A stretch of DNA of 64,000 nucleotides from Chenopodium formosanum (GCA_024500155.1 CM044858.1:3410001-3474000), one strand, 5' to 3'; positions 34,716 through 48,070 are shown, numbered from the stretch's first letter. Notes: generated from the sequence alone by a model not told the origin. A program made the numbers and translations.

Positions 34716-35217
34716 ATTTCCCACCAACCTTAATAATTGTTGGATTAAGCGTAATTTGTGCCAACAACGGTTTGTTTAGTCACCTTAATTCCTAACATGC
34801 GTACTATGGACTTGATTTTTATTCATCTGAATTTAACGCAATATTCATCTGCATTTAACGCAATTTACTTGAAGGAGACATTAACGTATGCACGTGCTAC
34901 ATGAAACATTTATAATGTAGAAGGCTAGGATTATACGAGCACTCTTTATGTAAAAAAAAATTACTATGATACGAAGTACATTGTTAGATTAGGAGACTTG
35001 CTAATGACAGAATAATTTCGAAAAAAATTAGTTATATTATTCCCATTCAAAACTTACTCAAATTTATAATCCAATTAAAAAGCTACAACGATTGTAATTA
35101 AATTTTGTAAGTTAAGTACTTAGCTAGATTTGCAATTAGTCACGTATAAAACTCACATCATCCATTCCCTATAATTTGTCAACCATGATTCCATGAACCT
35201 ATAATCAACTAAAGTAA
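34716..35217. other. Intergenic, upstream of the SR gene
   Basis: AT-rich. It holds a short tandem duplication of ATTCATCTG(A/C)ATTTAACGCAAT (34820-34865) and no gene. Confidence 0.5.
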
Positions 35218-35349
35218 GGGTCTGTTCTGATTGACTGAATTGAGCTGAACTGAACTTATTAGAGCTGAACTGAACGGAATATTTTATGAGAAAAGAAAAT
35301 TAAGATAAAAACTGAACTGAACTGAAAATAAGCTGAAGAGAACATGCCC
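35218..35349. mobile_element. Tourist-like MITE, copy 1 (GAACT-rich interior)
   Basis: 132 bp, starting GGGTCTGTTCT and ending AGAACATGCCC, flanked by TAA on both sides (35215-35217, 35350-35352) as expected for PIF/Harbinger-type insertion. The inside contains runs of GAGCTGAACTGAAC. A second, longer relative is at 48293-48529. Confidence 0.75.
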
Positions 35350-35875
35350 TAATTAACTTGAATTGAAAGCCTATTGGGGCGAGTTTATCTATCCAACTTT
35401 ATTCATACTTTAGGCTTTACTATGTCCATCGTCTTCCATTAACTTTTACCCAATTTCCTATTAGTTACCCACTTAAAACTAGTAAAAAAAAAAAAAAAAA
35501 GAAAAAGAAAAACTTGTGTGGCACTAACATTATTGATGATGTGGCAACTTTATATTGGACAACAAGTTATCAATGAAAATTTAAATTTAAAAACTAAATT
35601 TTCTACCCTATTTAAGAGTCTTGATCATGCATGATTTAATTTGCACGAGTCTTGTTAAAACTTCTACTCGAGATTAGGGATAAACACACCCTTAAGCTAA
35701 GCTTGATTTACATGAGTTATTACTTCCTTTGACGGTCATTAGCTCATTGTGCAACATATCTTTGCTATGTATTCTCATGCATGCAAATCAGCTCTAAAGT
35801 ATAAAGGAGTATCTTTTTTTTTGTTGTTGTTTTTCCTTATTTAATCTTCGATTCTTTTCTATTCGATATTCAATG

Positions 35876-35908
<33 letters not shown>

Positions 35909-38900
35909 ACCTCTTGTGTAAATGATGGGCCAAATGCCTTCTTACTTGCAAAATACAATTAGCCGCGAACAAGAAACTAGATAAGTCTTACTTGAAGTAC
36001 TAAATTACTTCGCTTGTACTATATTGTACGAAATATGTCAAATAATTTAGAATTCAAAAATTATTTTAATGTTACTCCATAGGCGTACGGATTAATATAT
36101 GATCAAATTTCTCAGAAGTTGCTCTTCATTTGATTGTAACCGATGGATGAGTGTCAAAGGGTGTGCCACGCTTAATGTCAGTGAGAAGGAATAAAAGAGA
36201 CTTCTCTCATTAATCGAAGCAAACATCAACCTTTATCAGTTTTTGCAAGTCTTTTTGCCCTCACTTGCTTAACAAGTCTAAAGGACCCGGAGTATGTAAT
36301 TAAAGTAATCTAAAATGGCCCACAACCCGTAGTTAATTTACTTAAATTAATTAGATAACTATCATTAACCTTTATCACAAGTTAAACAACGCATGTACAC
36401 ATTAGTAGGTAACATAACGTCACATTTTTAGTATGAATAGAAGAACATACCCTCACGCACACGTATTCCATACTATACATCCCATTAACTCAACCTAATA
36501 TTCTCTCCTTCCAACAAACTACCACCGGCTGAGGACAAGGTCATGATCGGAGTTAAGGACGTATTTTGTTTGTATGTTTTTTTTATAAAAAAAAAAAGTG
36601 TAGGCCCAAACGCTTAGGATTTTCGAAACTCGCAAGAGGAAAAACCTGGAAATATGTTAATTAAAATCATAAAATCAACTATTTAAAAATATATGCACTT
36701 TCGTATACATCGAGTTTCAAGACATCCTAACAAATTCAGTATCACTTAATGATGGTATGTTCTTACGTATTAGTATGAAATAATGGTTAGAGTTTATATA
36801 AAACAAGGTACGGATTAAACCAAATTAGACCCTAATGACATTTGTCAGATCGAATTATGACTTTAATACAACCAGAAATTCAGAACACATAGAATGACAA
36901 TAAAAATAAATAAATAAATAAATAAAATACAACAGTTTTTTTTTTTATTTATATTTTTTAAGAGCAGAACATATTATTTCAAGTGAATAATATATAGACT
37001 TTAAAGAGTCCTAAAGAAAAAACAGGATTCCCCTCAAAAAAATAAAAAAAAAATAAAAAAAAAAAAAAGAAAAGAAAAAACAGGATGTTGTGTATATTAC
37101 GAGTAGTGTAATGCAACAAGCCTATTGCAAAAAAGAATATACTTATGTACTCCCTATTCTTTAATTGCAGAAGACTTTACTCAAAATCTCATTTCATTTT
37201 GGTGATGCATACTCTGCATTAGATTATACTAATTCGCATTACTTGGTCCAAAGTGTGTATTGTAGCATATACTCCTACGTATTTCCTGATCTTGACTAAG
37301 GAAGTTTCCCCGAAGTATAAACAATGGTAATTAATTCTCTGAAGTTGTTGAAAAGCGACATGAGATCGATGAGTTGAACTGTACGCAGCAAGATTTGTTT
37401 CATTTTTAATTTAATTCATTGATATGGACACTCTTTGTTTTGGTGTAGAGAGATTCACAAATATAAGTGATGCATGCAATATTTAATCATGTCTTAGGGT
37501 GTCTTTTATTTATCCGATTTTCACTTATCTAAACTTAATTTATATTGTTTGGATAACTAAACTTACATAAACTTGTAACACCTTAACAAAACTTATTTAT
37601 GTTGTAATTTGATAATTTTTATCGTAAGTTATTTTTTTTATTGAATTTATCTTATCCGAGCTCATAAAATTGGAAATAAAGTGTAAATAAGGTGAACAAA
37701 ATAGGCTCTACATACCACATCTTGTCACTTGAATATTCAACTTGACATTTATTGTTTATATGATTATATCTAACTCAAATGGATAGATACTTCAAAATGA
37801 AAATTTTCATATTTATCTGCATATTTTTATCACCATTTTAAATAAATCAACAAACAACACTGCAAACTCTTAATTATTGTAACGTAACTTCGTAGTAATT
37901 AGTACCCTTCTTATCTGCAAAATCACATAAATAAAAGATATATCAATTTTTCCTTATATCCAATTACCAAAGAGATAACATGTTAAGAAGTAATTTTCAT
38001 GATATATGTCGGCTAGACTTTATTTTGAAGAAAATTGTTTCTAAATGCGGAAATAAGTTATTTCCGTTACAATAAAACAAGTTTTAAAAAAAATTAAAAA
38101 AAGGAACGTTAGATTATTTTGTCATATATTTAGAACCAAATTATTGTCATTTTATTTCTAATAAGGACACAATGAATTGGTACTTCCATTTTTTTTTAAA
38201 AAAAAATGACCTTCCTCCAATCCAATAATATAGGGTTGTCAAGCAACAATCCAATCATTAATTAAATCCAAAGACATAAACAACTTCCTTTTCACCCTTC
38301 TATAGTGCTACAATTGGTGTCTTGGTGCCCTTAAATTATTAATGTCCAACCATCTTAAACACCAGAAGTACAACTACATTTTATATTTCCATCTTTCTTG
38401 TGAAATAATAATGTCAACCCTATTCTGGAGGGTATAATTGTCAATTTTAAACAATGCTTACCAACTTTTTCAAAATTTAAACTTAAAAAAATTAATTTTA
38501 AAACCACTACTCCGTAACATGAAACAACACAAAAGCTAAAGTTCAAAGAAACGAACCATCCTCGACAGTTCCTAAACTTGCAGATTTTCCTTTTTTATTT
38601 TTATTTTTTTTGAATTTTTGTTCTTTCTTTTCAAATTTACTTTTTTTTTTTTTTTTTTTTACTTCATTAGAATGCTTTGTATCCAAGCTACTCTATGACA
38701 TAGAATCACTACCTAATTCTTCTAATCCTTTTTTTTAAAAAAAAAAAATAATTTTGTCGTTACTTTCATTATTTTTTTTTTACCCTTTTCTGCTATATAT
38801 TGGTTACAAAATTTCCTATTTGGTTGGACTAAGTAAATTTCCATGGTGTTTCCTCTGTTTTCCTGGTAAGTATTTTCTTTTTCCTTTTTTTTTCACTAGA

Positions 38901-39316
38901 ATTGTGTAATTGTTGATTTCTATTATGGGATTTGTTCATATTTTGTTAAATTAACGTAAAGTTTTAAACTTTTCCTTCATTAGCAAAGTTTAGAATTTGA
39001 ATTTCAAAGGTAATGTTAGTTAGTTATTATGTTAATACGACTCTTATTGGTTTGATTATGACATAAAAACTGTTTTTGACTTAGTTACGTTTTTGGATTC
39101 TTCACTTTGGTTTGGTTTGACATTTTAATCAGCACTAAGACAGAATTAATTGATTATAACATAATATTGAAATCAGTTTGAAAATAAAGTATACTATATG
39201 ATCTGAGTAATTTTTCCTTTTTTTGTATGCACATTAATGCAGGAGAAAAAAAGATGGAATTTTAAGAATTGTAAGTTAAGAAAGATCAAGAATCTTTGTG
39301 GGGTTGTGAGTTTGCA
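35350..39316. other. Intergenic region upstream of the Ca2+-ATPase gene
   Basis: Nearly 4 kb of AT-rich DNA with poly(A) (35876-35906), (AAAT)n at about 36904-36928, A-rich tracts near 37040-37080 and T runs at 38641-38660. One TACTCCGTA occurs at 38508-38516. The last few hundred bases presumably contain the promoter and a leader with an intron (a donor-like GGTAAGTA near 38865 and a GCAG acceptor near 39242). No protein-coding gene seen. Confidence 0.5.
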
Positions 39317-42300
39317 ATGGTAGCAATAACATCAATGGAAGAAAAGCCATTTCCTGCTTGGTCTTGGTCTGTTGAAAAATGCTTGAAAGAGTACAATGTC
39401 AAATTAGACAAGGGTTTGGGTAGTTATGAAGTCGAAAAGCGAAGGGAGAAGCATGGTTGGAATGAGTTGGACAAGGAAAAAGGGAAGCCTCTATGGCATC
39501 TTGTGTTGGAACAATTTGATGATATGCTTGTAAAGATACTGATCACGGCCGCGTTTATCTCTTTTATACTTGCTTATTTACATGGCCGGGAGTCCGGTGA
39601 GACCGGTTTTGAGGCCTATGTTGAGCCTTTTGTTATTGTGTTGATCCTTATTCTTAATGCCATTGTTGGGGTATGGCAAGAGAGTAATGCAGAGAAAGCC
39701 CTTGAAGCACTGAAAGACCTGCAGGGTGAGTCTGCAAAGGTTGTAAGAGATGGTTATGTTATCCCGGACTTGCCTGCAAGGGAGCTAGTCCCGGGTGACA
39801 TAGTTGAATTGCGAGTAGGAGATAAAGTTCCTGCTGATATGAGAGTTGCTGCCCTGAAAACCTCGACTTTGAGGGTCGAGCAAAGCTCATTGACAGGAGA
39901 ATCTATGCCTGTTCTGAAGTGCACTTTGCCTGTTTTCCTAGATGACTGTGAATTGCAGGCAAAGGAGAACATGCTTTTTGCAGGCACAACGATTGTTAAT
40001 GGGGCTTGTCTTTCTATTGTTGTTGATACTGGGATGAAGACTGAGATTGGGAAGATTCAGACTCAAATTCATGAGGCCTCATTAGATGAGAGCGAGACTC
40101 CCTTGAAGAAGAAGCTCGACGAGTTTGGTAGTAGGCTCACTACTTTTATTGGAATTGTTTGCCTTCTTGTTTGGGTAATTAACTACAAATACTTCCTATC
40201 TTGGGATGTTGTGAACGGATGGCCAACAAATTTCCGATTTTCTTTTGAGAAGTGTACGTACTATTTTAAGATAGCAGTTGCCCTTGCAGTAGCTGCCATT
40301 CCTGAAGGCCTACCTGCAGTCATCACAACCTGTTTGGCATTAGGCACAAGGAAGATGGCGCAGAAGAATGCAATAGTCAGAAAGCTGCCTAGTGTAGAAA
40401 CCTTAGGGTGTACCACCGTTATTTGTTCGGATAAAACAGGCACTCTGACAACCAACCAGATGGCTGTGACTGAGTTCTTCACTCTGGGAGGAAAAACTAC
40501 AACTTCTCGAGTTTTTAAAGTTGACGGAACCACATATGATCCAAAGGATGGAGGAATAGTGGACTGGAATTGCTATAACATGGACGCAAGCCTCCAAGCT
40601 GTGGCAGAAATATCTGCTGTCTGCAATGATGCTGGGATTTTCTGCAATGGTCGTGCTTACCAAGCCACTGGTTTGCCTACTGAAGCAGCACTTAAGGTTT
40701 TAGTCGAGAAAATGAGTGTTCCTGATGCTAAGGTGAGGAACAAAATCCGTGACATGCAGTTTGCTGCAAACTATATGATCGATCGTACTTCAGTCAAACT
40801 AGGTGAGCAGTTTGTCTTTTTGTCATACTATCTTTTTATTTTACTTTAATTGTAGTCGCATGAATTACAGAAGTGGTCTCCAACAACACTACAATAGGGT
40901 ATGTGATCCATTCATCAACTAGAATCAACCCCTTGCCATTCGGGGGAAGATGGAAGCACCATTTTGTGTTTATTCCCTGATTCTTTCTGGCTGTCATAAA
41001 ACTTTAGAGTTCAGTTGTAAAACTTTGTGTACAGAGACATTTGATTAATTAAATAGAGTGATACTCATATTAATCTCTTCATGGGCAGTTTGCTGTGACT
41101 GGTGGGCAAAGAGGTCAAAGAGGTTGGCAACACTGGAGTTTGATCGATTTCGCAAGTCTATGAGTGTCATTGTCCAAGAACCAACTGGTCAAAACCGTCT
41201 ACTTGTTAAGGTGAGTTACATCAGCTGCTAGCTTATAGTTTCTCATTTGCTGTAAACTTTTTCTGAGATATAAAGCAAGGAGTTCACAGGGCGCTGTTGA
41301 GAGTTTATTGGAGCGCACTTCACATGTTCAACTAGCAGATGGATCAATAGTTCCAATTGATGAATCCTGCAAGCAACTGTTGCTGTTGAGACAGTTTGAG
41401 ATGAGCTCAAAGGGATTGAGATGTCTGGGACTGGCATACAAAGATGACTTGGGTGAGCTATCTGATTACTCCAATGCAAGTCATCCAGCCCATAAGAAGC
41501 TCCTTGATCCTGCTTGCTACCCAGAAATTGAGAGCAATCTTGTTTTCGTGGGAGTTGTCGGTATAAGGGTGAGATTTTCTTTTCACATCATGATTGTCCT
41601 TTGTAGTAACTGCTGCAAATTCTTCCCTATACCCTTCTAAGGCTTTAAATTGAACAGGATCCACCTCGTGAGGAAGTGCCACAAGCGATGGGTGATTGTA
41701 AACAAGCAGGGATCAGAGTGATTGTCATTACTGGAGACAACAAGTCTACAGCTGAGGCCATTAGTCAAGAAATTCAGCTGTTTGCTAACAGTGAAGAACT
41801 TAAGGGAAGAAGCTTTACTGGCAAAGAATTCATGGCACTTTCCTCTTCAGAACAGATTGAAATTCTTTCTAGACCTGGAGGGAAGGTTTTCTCTCGCGCT
41901 GAGCCTAAACACAAGCAAGAAATTGTTAGGATGCTAAAAGAGAGCGGAGAGATTGTTGCTATGACCGGAGATGGTGTCAATGATGCTCCTGCTTTAAAAC
42001 TTGCAGACATTGGAATTGCAATGGGCATTTCTGGAACTGAGGTACACACCTTCTTTTTGCCCAGAAGGAAATCGCAATTAATTGAACTATACATTAAACT
42101 TCACTTGATTCTTGATACATCCAATTAAAAAGACATCAAGTCCATCTATTTTCATGTTTATGTACTTTAACTAAAATACACATTGATCCAGGTGGCAAAA
42201 GAAGCTGCAGATATGGTGCTGGCTGATGATAACTTCAGTAGCATAGTTTCTGCTGTTGCTGAGGGTCGCTCAATTTATAACAACATGAAAGCTTTCATTA

Positions 42301-43464
42301 GGTACTATACAGCTGTGCTATATATTAAATCTACAAGCTTTATCTTTGGACAGGTTATCAATTTTCAAATCCCTTCTCATTTGTCTTGTGCAGGTACATG
42401 ATATCATCCAATGTTGGTGAGGTTATATCCATATTCTTGACTGCGGCACTTGGTATTCCAGAATGTTTGATACCAGTACAGCTTTTGTGGGTAAATTTGG
42501 TCACTGATGGCCCACCTGCTACAGCCCTAGGTTTCAACCCTGCAGATGTAGACATCATGAACAAACCTCCCCGCAAAAGTAATGATCCTCTTATCAATTC
42601 CTGGGTTCTCTTCCGATACCTGGTGCGTATTTGCAAACTATTTTCATACTTTGATTTTTATTACTTTTCTTATTACTAATCCCTTTCGTAAGGGATATTC
42701 TCTTCCCTAAGGATCTTTAAGAGTCTTTATCTTAATAGCAAAAGGGACCCCTACAAGGTTATAAAGGGACCCTTACTGATGCTGCCACTCCTACTCCCTG
42801 CATCAAAAGCTGCAGAGGAGCGAGGCCATATGTCATGAAGGATGCAAAACTTCCTTATGTTTTACTGATGATCTTCTCATTGTAACAGGTGATTGGGTCC
42901 TATGTTGGCTTGGCAACAGTCGGAATTTTTGTCTTATGGTTTACTCAACCTTCTTTTCTGGGTATCAATCTCATAAGCGATGGCCACACACTCATACAAA
43001 TGTCTCAGCTACAAAACTGGGGAGAGTGCTCATCATGGTCAAATTTCACAGCTTCCCCATTCACAGTTTCAGGGGGGCACATTATAAGCTTCACAAATCC
43101 ATGCGACTATTTATCAGTTGGTAAAGTGAAGGCAATGACCCTTTCACTTTCTGTTTTGGTGGCAATAGAGATGTTCAATTCTTTAAATGCCCTCTCTGAA
43201 GACAACAGTCTGATCACAATGCCACCCTGGAGAAACCCTTGGCTGTTGATTGCCATGTCTTTCTCTTTTGGGCTTCACTGTCTCATAATGTATGTTCCCA
43301 TACTGGCAAATGTGTTCGGTATAGTTCCACTGACTTCTGCTGAGTGGTTATTAGTCATCATTGTTTCGGCTCCAGTGATCCTTCTTGATGAAATACTCAA
43401 ATTAGTAGGAAGGAGTCGACGTAAGATTTCAAAGAAGGTGAAGGTGAAGGTGAAGGCAATGTAA
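39317..43464 (+). CDS. ECA2: P2A-type Ca2+-ATPase, ECA2-like
   Basis: Seven exons, 39317-40802, 41089-41210, 41290-41568, 41658-42041, 42192-42301, 42394-42622 and 42889-43464, encode 1061 residues, the usual ECA length. The first ATG is 39317; a second at 39335 gives the family-like start MEEKPFPAWSWSV and could be the true one. The protein pumps Ca2+ (and in some ECAs Mn2+) into endomembrane compartments, with the phospho-aspartate D372 in ICSDKTGTLT. Visible motifs: TGES (actuator), AAIPEGLPAV in M4, FDRFRKSMSV and LLVKGA in the nucleotide domain, ITGDNKSTAEA, TGDGVNDAPALK, SSNVGEV in M5 and WVNLVTDGPPA in M6, all ion-binding or catalytic. It ends with a lysine-rich tail KKVKVKVKAM, as in Arabidopsis ECA2 (At4g00900), to which the N-terminus is also closest. 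Confidence 0.95.
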
Positions 43465-44009
43465 GCCTTTTGTTCTGGTGCAGTTTCGTAAATTGGGAAC
43501 TAACAGATGGAAGCCCTGCAATGGATATGAAAAGCAATGGCACAATATATATAACTTTGTTTTTCCATATGATTACGTCCTGTAGCATATGTGTATATTT
43601 AGACTCAGTAGTACTTGTCCATGTACATTTTAACAACAAAAGGATGTGGTTTTTTTTTTCTTTCTATTTTCTGCCTTTTCTAGGCAAGTTAGCATAAAGT
43701 GAACGCTCAATGTTCCAAACCTAGCATTTATCAAAAATGCCTGAGTTTTTTCCAGTGATTTTTCAACTGTTGCATAATAAAGCTTAAATACAGTGGTGAT
43801 GACTGATGAGTTATATTTACCTGTGGACAGTTGTATCAAAGCTCTTCTTGCATATGCTTCGAGTTACAATAACAAGTTACGCTGCAATGCTGCATACCAG
43901 CCAAAAACTATCTGATCCATCAGAGGTGTCATGATTTCTTCCTGGCTTCCATTTGCATTTTAAAGATCAACACCCTTATGTGTCCATTGAAATTGTCAGA
44001 TAAATGCCC

Positions 44010-44040
<31 letters not shown>

Positions 44041-44117
44041 AGACAAATGGTAAGAGCAACAAAAATGGCACAAGTAAACTTTGCTGAATTGAAATTTATG
44101 AAATTATGCAAGAGAAA
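43465..44117. other. Convergent 3' region between the ECA2-like and PPR genes
   Basis: Contains the 3'UTRs of two convergent genes. A possible plus-strand AATAAA lies at 43776-43781, 312 bp after the ECA2 stop, and an A run at 44010-44038. No other feature. Confidence 0.5.
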
Positions 44118-45594
44118 TCAAGCATCCATTTCAGTTTCATCTCCACTCTTCATTATCTCATGGTATACATTTTCCAGCACTGTGTATATCTCATACGACT
44201 TTGGATGTGATTTATCCTCTACAATGAACATATGAATTTGATCTGCCTCTGCAATACTGCTATAGCCAGCTGCTTTTGTAATTTGGCTTCCCTTCATCAT
44301 CTTTCTCAGCTTTGCCACCCCATCCCATCTTTTCACTGAAGCATAAATGTTAGAAAGAATGACATAATTCCCTGAATACCACGGCTCAAGCTCAAAAAGT
44401 GCCTCTGCTGCCTTCTCTGCCACCTCGACATTACAATGGAAACTGCAGGCCCCCAAAAGAGTGCCCCATATCACAGGGTCGGGCTTCATTGGCATAGTCT
44501 GTATAAGGTTATAAGCTTCATTGAGCTTCCCTTTACGCCCTAGGAACGATACCAAACTTATCATTCATTGATTCAAATAATTCTTGACCTTTTGCAACCT
44601 TGCCACCGTGTGTACAAGCCATCAGAGCTGCAACAAACGTTATCGAATCGGGCACCATCCCTTCTCTCAACATTAAACGAAACAAATGAAGAGCTTCTTC
44701 ATGTCTTCCATGTATAGCAAAACACATCATCATTGAATTCCAAGAGCACAGATTCTTCCTGTCACGAATCTTATTAAACAACTGCATAGCTCTATCAAGC
44801 TTACCACATTTTGAATACAACTCCAACAAGGCATTGCAGACAAACAGATTGTCCAAGTAACCGTTTCGCCTCGCATACTTCTCAATCCTCTCTCCAACCT
44901 CCAATGCACCAAGATTAGCACAAGCTGGAAGAACACTAGTTACACTCACCTCATTAGGCTCCAACCCTGCTTCCTTCACCATGGACAAAAAAGTGTTTAA
45001 AGCATTCAAATACTGCCCATTTTGAGAATACCCAGATATCATTGTAGTCCAAGATATCACATTTTTCAATGGAATTAACTGAAACAATTTCTCTGCTTCC
45101 TCCATCTTTCCACACCTAGCATACCCAGAAATCAAAGAATTCCAAGTGGGTGTATCTTTATAATGGATATGATCAAATTGATTACGAGCATATTCTAATA
45201 AACCCAACTTAGCATACATATCAACCAATGCAGTTGTTGCAAATACATCAAATTTAAACCCAGATAAGATGAAATGAGCGTGGATCATCCTGCCAAGGTG
45301 GGGTGAGGAGAGCGAAGCGCAGGCAGCGAAAAGGAAGGTGAAAGTTTGAGGATTAGGGGAGCAATGGCGTTGATGCATTTGGGTGTAGAGGGAGAAACAA
45401 TGTTGCTGAGGACCATGGCAAGCGTAAGCTTGAATAAGCTTGTTGAATTGGATTGTTGTTGGTTGAGGAATATGGTCGAACAGTTGGTGTGCATAAGAAA
45501 TGTTGGGGATTTTGAGGAGCTTTTTGATGAGGATTTGGGCGTAATCGAAGCCATTTCTGAGGGAAAATGCGTGGATTTGCTTCACTTGATTCAT
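44118..45594 (-). pseudogene. PPR protein gene (At5g08510-like, PLS/E type) with a frameshifting deletion
   Basis: Two frames on the minus strand, 45594-44533 (353 codons from ATG) and the continuation 44560-44118, together look like one intronless pentatricopeptide gene of about 500 residues. The first part has classic PLS repeats (TPTWNSLISGYARCGKMEEAEKLF, shown here only in part, WTTMISGYSQNG, LPACANLGALEVG, CNALLELYSKCG, CSWNSMMMCFAIHG). The second has the E-domain (IWGTLLGACSFH, GNYVILSNIYAS, DKSHPKSYEIY). At the junction near 44543 the segment expected between GIVP and LGRKGKL (the HYGCMIDL block of the family) is missing, about 35 nt, so the frame shifts and stops at RA. The truncated product would lack the E domain. 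Members act in organelle RNA processing. A sequence error cannot be excluded. Confidence 0.85.
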
Positions 45595-46951
45595 AACAAA
45601 GCTGTAATTTCTGGCATCTTCTTAATTTATTCAGACAGTGCCATCATTGGCAGCCAAGTGCAGGGAAGCTTACTTGAGGGTACGGTGTTTTGTTTTGTTG
45701 TCTCTATTTTGTGTTTCGCTTAGTAATTATTTTCAGGTTAAACAATAAAATATTGGTTGAATGTACTTTGTATTTTGTATATCTTATGTTTCATACACAC
45801 AACCCTTGTAATTAGTAAAGAAAGCTCAAATCGAAAAAAGATTAAGAGTGATTGATAGTGTAAATTGTTTCCTTTACGATTAATAGTAGTACATTTTTCA
45901 AACCAAAGTCAAAATTATTAGATAGATTTTATTAATAGAGTTGCATAGCTTGACTCATGCCCAACTCTAAACTCTTTAATTAGTTATTATGTACTTATAT
46001 GGTCGCTTATCAATAAGGTAATTCTACCCCAAACAATAAGTTGACTTGTCATGTGTTTTTATCTCCTATATGTTTATATACAAGTCCTATAATTAGCAAC
46101 TAAAATAATTTATCCCTAATTGGATTCCCTAGAGTGGTTGATGGTTGATTAGAGAATGAGCATGAACTAACATTGGAACACCAACAGCACTAGCACTAAT
46201 GTATGCTTTCAATTATAAGTTTCATGAGTTTCCCCTATTCACCTCACGTACTTAACCCACTTGAAGAGGAAATAAGGAAAATCTGTTTTATGAATTAGAT
46301 TGATCTTTAGTGACCTTAAACCACAAGAAGATGAGGTGAGAAATAATATCACAACTCCACCACCTCAACTGCTCCTATCATTCTCCATATACACTCTTTT
46401 GTGCGATTTACAATCCTTGAAAATTTGTCATATTTTGGTGTTTATCATACATGTGTAAGACGTGTACCACACTACCACTCACTATGTATGTATGAGTTTA
46501 AGATGGTGAGTGTTAACACAAAACTATACTATGTAGCCATTAATGAATTTATAACTACCAATGACGTTTACAAATAAGTCAAGACTAACTAGATTTAGTC
46601 ACAAACTCACAACAAACTTTGTAAATTGTAAAAATATCGTTCAGTTTAGTCGGGACACTCACAAGCACCACCAAATTATTCAATATTACAACCAGACTAG
46701 AAATGTTGTCCATTATTCAATATTACAACACAAAGTTCCAACACCTTCAAATTGAACATAATTAGGATAATAAGAGTACATACAAATACCAAACTAAGTA
46801 CTTGTATATATTTTACAAGAATTCTCTCCTCTTGTAAACAAATGCTAATCACGATCAAACCCAAACCTTATTAATCAAACTAAAGCATGATCAAACAAAC
46901 GTGAAGTTTGATTAACATTCATTAATAATAACTGCTATTACATTAATTAAT
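45595..46951. other. Intergenic region between the PPR and OSCP-like genes
   Basis: AT-rich; no gene or clear repeat recognised. The PPR promoter should lie at its left end and the 3'UTR of the OSCP-like gene at its right end. Confidence 0.5.
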
Positions 46952-47602
46952 CTAAGACAAAGCCAACCTAGTAGTTGGAGCTTGAGAAATAACACCAGAA
47001 GTAGTAGTAAGTTGCTGAAAAACCCTCAAAAACTCAACAAGAACTTCTTTAACCAAATCAACACTTTGTCCTTTCTTAACCAACATATTAACTAACCCAA
47101 ACAAATGCCCTTCAAACTTAGCCTTCTCCATCAACTCCACAATAACTTCACCCTTTTGTTTCTCCTCCACCCACTCATCCTTCATAAACATACTCACTTT
47201 CACATCGCTGTTTCGAAACACGAGTCGTAATAGCCTCCTCACGTCCTTCTCAACCTTCAAAACGACACCGTTTCTTTGGGATATCTCCAAAAGCGCTGCG
47301 GCGTATCCGCTTGCTGCTCGGCGGTGGATTGACGCGCGTGGGGGTGAGAGTCTTGCGGATGATAAAGGAGAGGGGGTCCGTTTTTGGGAATAGGAGGAGA
47401 AGAGAGGGGTAAAGTTGTCTTTTTGTGGGAGGGTGGAGATTGATGACGTGGCGGTGGTTTTTGCGGCGGAGGAAGGGTGGTGGTTGAGGTTGTGGTTGTG
47501 GTGGTGGTGGGGTGAAAGATGAGTGGGTTTGAGGTGGTGGTGGGGATTGAATGGTTTAGGGACTTGCAAGTTTGTTGAAATGGAGCTTGAAAAGGTATCC
47601 AT
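46952..47602 (-). CDS. OSCP/ATP-synthase delta-like protein, N-terminal domain only, probable plastid targeting
   Basis: A single-exon gene for 216 residues from the ATG at 47602. The first about 95 residues are rich in Ser, Thr, Pro, His and Asn and poor in acidic residues, as in chloroplast transit peptides, with a histidine run PHHHHNHN. Residues from about 97 (SGYAAALLEISQRNGVVLKVEKDVR, shown by its ends SGYAAALLE and EKDVR) to about 205 (VDLVKEVLVEFLRVFQQL) follow the helical N-domain of the chloroplast ATP synthase delta subunit, including the VDLVKE motif. The C-terminal delta domain is absent; the protein ends shortly after. It may be an accessory or regulatory paralogue rather than the enzyme subunit. 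Family similarity is moderate and judged by eye. Confidence 0.65.
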   Translation of the reverse strand: MDTFSSSISTNLQVPKPFNPHHHLKPTHLSPHHHHNHNLNHHPSSAAKTTATSSISTLPQKDNFTPLFSSYSQKRTPSPLSSARLSPPRASIHRRAASGYAAALLEISQRNGVVLKVEKDVRRLLRLVFRNSDVKVSMFMKDEWVEEKQKGEVIVELMEKAKFEGHLFGLVNMLVKKGQSVDLVKEVLVEFLRVFQQLTTTSGVISQAPTTRLALS

Positions 47603-48011
47603 TTTTGTTGGGTTTGGTGGTTGAAAGATTTTCTATTTCCTTTTGTATATTGGTTAAGATAATATTCTAGGAAGAGGAGTTTTTTTAAACAATTTTTCAA
47701 AATAAATACTACTAGAAAATTAGAAAGGGTGCCTAATTATATTTGTACACAAAGGACAAAAAAAAAAAAAGAAATGGTCCCTTTCTTGAAGCTAAGTTGG
47801 ATGTCAACCTTCAAATAAATCATTTTCGTGAAGTATTTGGGTACGTGTGTGCAATGTTTGTGGTTAAGATGTCAATATTGCTGCAATTAATTATTTATTT
47901 ATTTAATTAATTTTGTCTGTACACCATTGAGGTTTATACCCACAAGAAAAAAGTGTAAATGGTGGAAACTTTTGGAGCAATAATTGCTAAGATAGTCGGA
48001 AAAGGCTACAC

Positions 48012-48016
<5 letters not shown>
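47603..48016. other. Intergenic, upstream of the OSCP-like gene
   Basis: AT-rich, with an A run at 47759-47771. It includes the promoter region of the minus-strand OSCP-like gene. No gene. Confidence 0.45.

Positions 48017-48068
<52 letters not shown>
48017..48068. repeat. (TA)n microsatellite, about 26 units
   Basis: An uninterrupted TA dinucleotide run. Confidence 0.97.

Positions 48069-48070
<2 letters not shown>

Noticed and set aside
37145..37200. TACTCCCTATTCTTTAATTG as a further MITE end
   Set aside because: No matching inverted end nearby; at best a decayed fragment.
44533..44564. An intron explaining the PPR frame break
   Set aside because: Conserved residues are missing from the genomic sequence, so splicing cannot restore them, and no GT-AG pair fits.
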